Shown piece after piece: positions 63,830-64,000 of a DNA stretch of 64,000 bases (within the stretch, counting starts at the first letter, position 1; the number at the start of each line of letters is the position of its first letter). Source of the stretch: Naematelia aurantialba (Eukaryota > Basidiomycota > Tremellomycetes > Tremellales > Naemateliaceae); contig JAKFAO010000008.1 in the NCBI GenBank assembly GCA_021527695.1, positions 992,001-1,056,000 of the forward strand, written 5' to 3'. The translations under genes were made by a program, and so were the position numbers. Below the pieces are notes generated by a model. The model was not told where the DNA came from. It saw nothing but the letters and a program-made list of their open reading frames with translations, and did no database searches.

Positions 63830-64000
63830 CGAGCAGTAGTTGGAATCTTCAAGGCCGCGGCCATGTACATACTGTATGAATGATTTCCATTGTGTCAGTC
63901 CTTCGCCGGTTGTCGCTACATCGCTGCCGAGAATTCCTTCGGAGAATCGGTCCCTGAAGGTCAGTCAGCCTTGGCTGATTGGAGTCCATTGGAGAGCGGG

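Overview
The window looks like nuclear DNA of a basidiomycete yeast, probably a tremellomycete. It is GC-rich, and most conserved genes are cut by many short GT-AG introns of about 42 to 75 nt. All recognisable genes are eukaryotic: eL32, eL41, eIF3g, ATG4, an ING/PHD protein, NTM1, an NGL2-type nuclease, a PHO85-type cyclin, a Dal5-type transporter and GH128 glucanases. The very long ATG4 also fits Cryptococcus-like fungi. The organism assignment is inference. I rebuilt exons by hand from splice sites, reading phase and family conservation, and every spliced CDS listed sums to a multiple of three. I saw no rRNA, tRNA, CRISPR array or transposase.

Left part (0.3-16 kb): an unrecognised membrane protein (279-3331), an NGL2-like exonuclease (4142-6273), a PAI2-type FMN-binding protein (minus, 6511-7302), a 1088-residue intronless unknown (7765-11031), and three minus-strand translation-linked genes: eL32, the N-terminal methyltransferase NTM1, and the 25-residue eL41.

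Middle (16-38 kb): a SANT/Myb-like gene with a repeat-rich intron, then 4.3 kb without a recognisable gene leading to a cyclin (21368-24027). Next come a Gly/Met-rich gene built from duplicated mini-exons (25568-26745), ATG4 (27405-31816), a 60-residue small protein, a Dal5-family transporter (33755-35917) and a secreted GH128 glucanase (minus, 36421-38149).

Right part (39-64 kb): eight plus-strand genes with almost no introns and long disordered N-termini. Most end in, or near, a Cys/His module of the form C-x4-C ... C-x3-H ... C-x2-C ... C-x2-H. I recognise no named family. The ligands are complete in some copies and eroding in others, and one gene carries two modules. This array is interleaved with ordinary genes: a second GH128 without a signal peptide, an ING/PHD gene, a divergent pair of SANT/Myb-like genes, a BTB-like gene and eIF3g. 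The array is the best candidate for something undescribed. The Gly/Met mini-exon gene is second.
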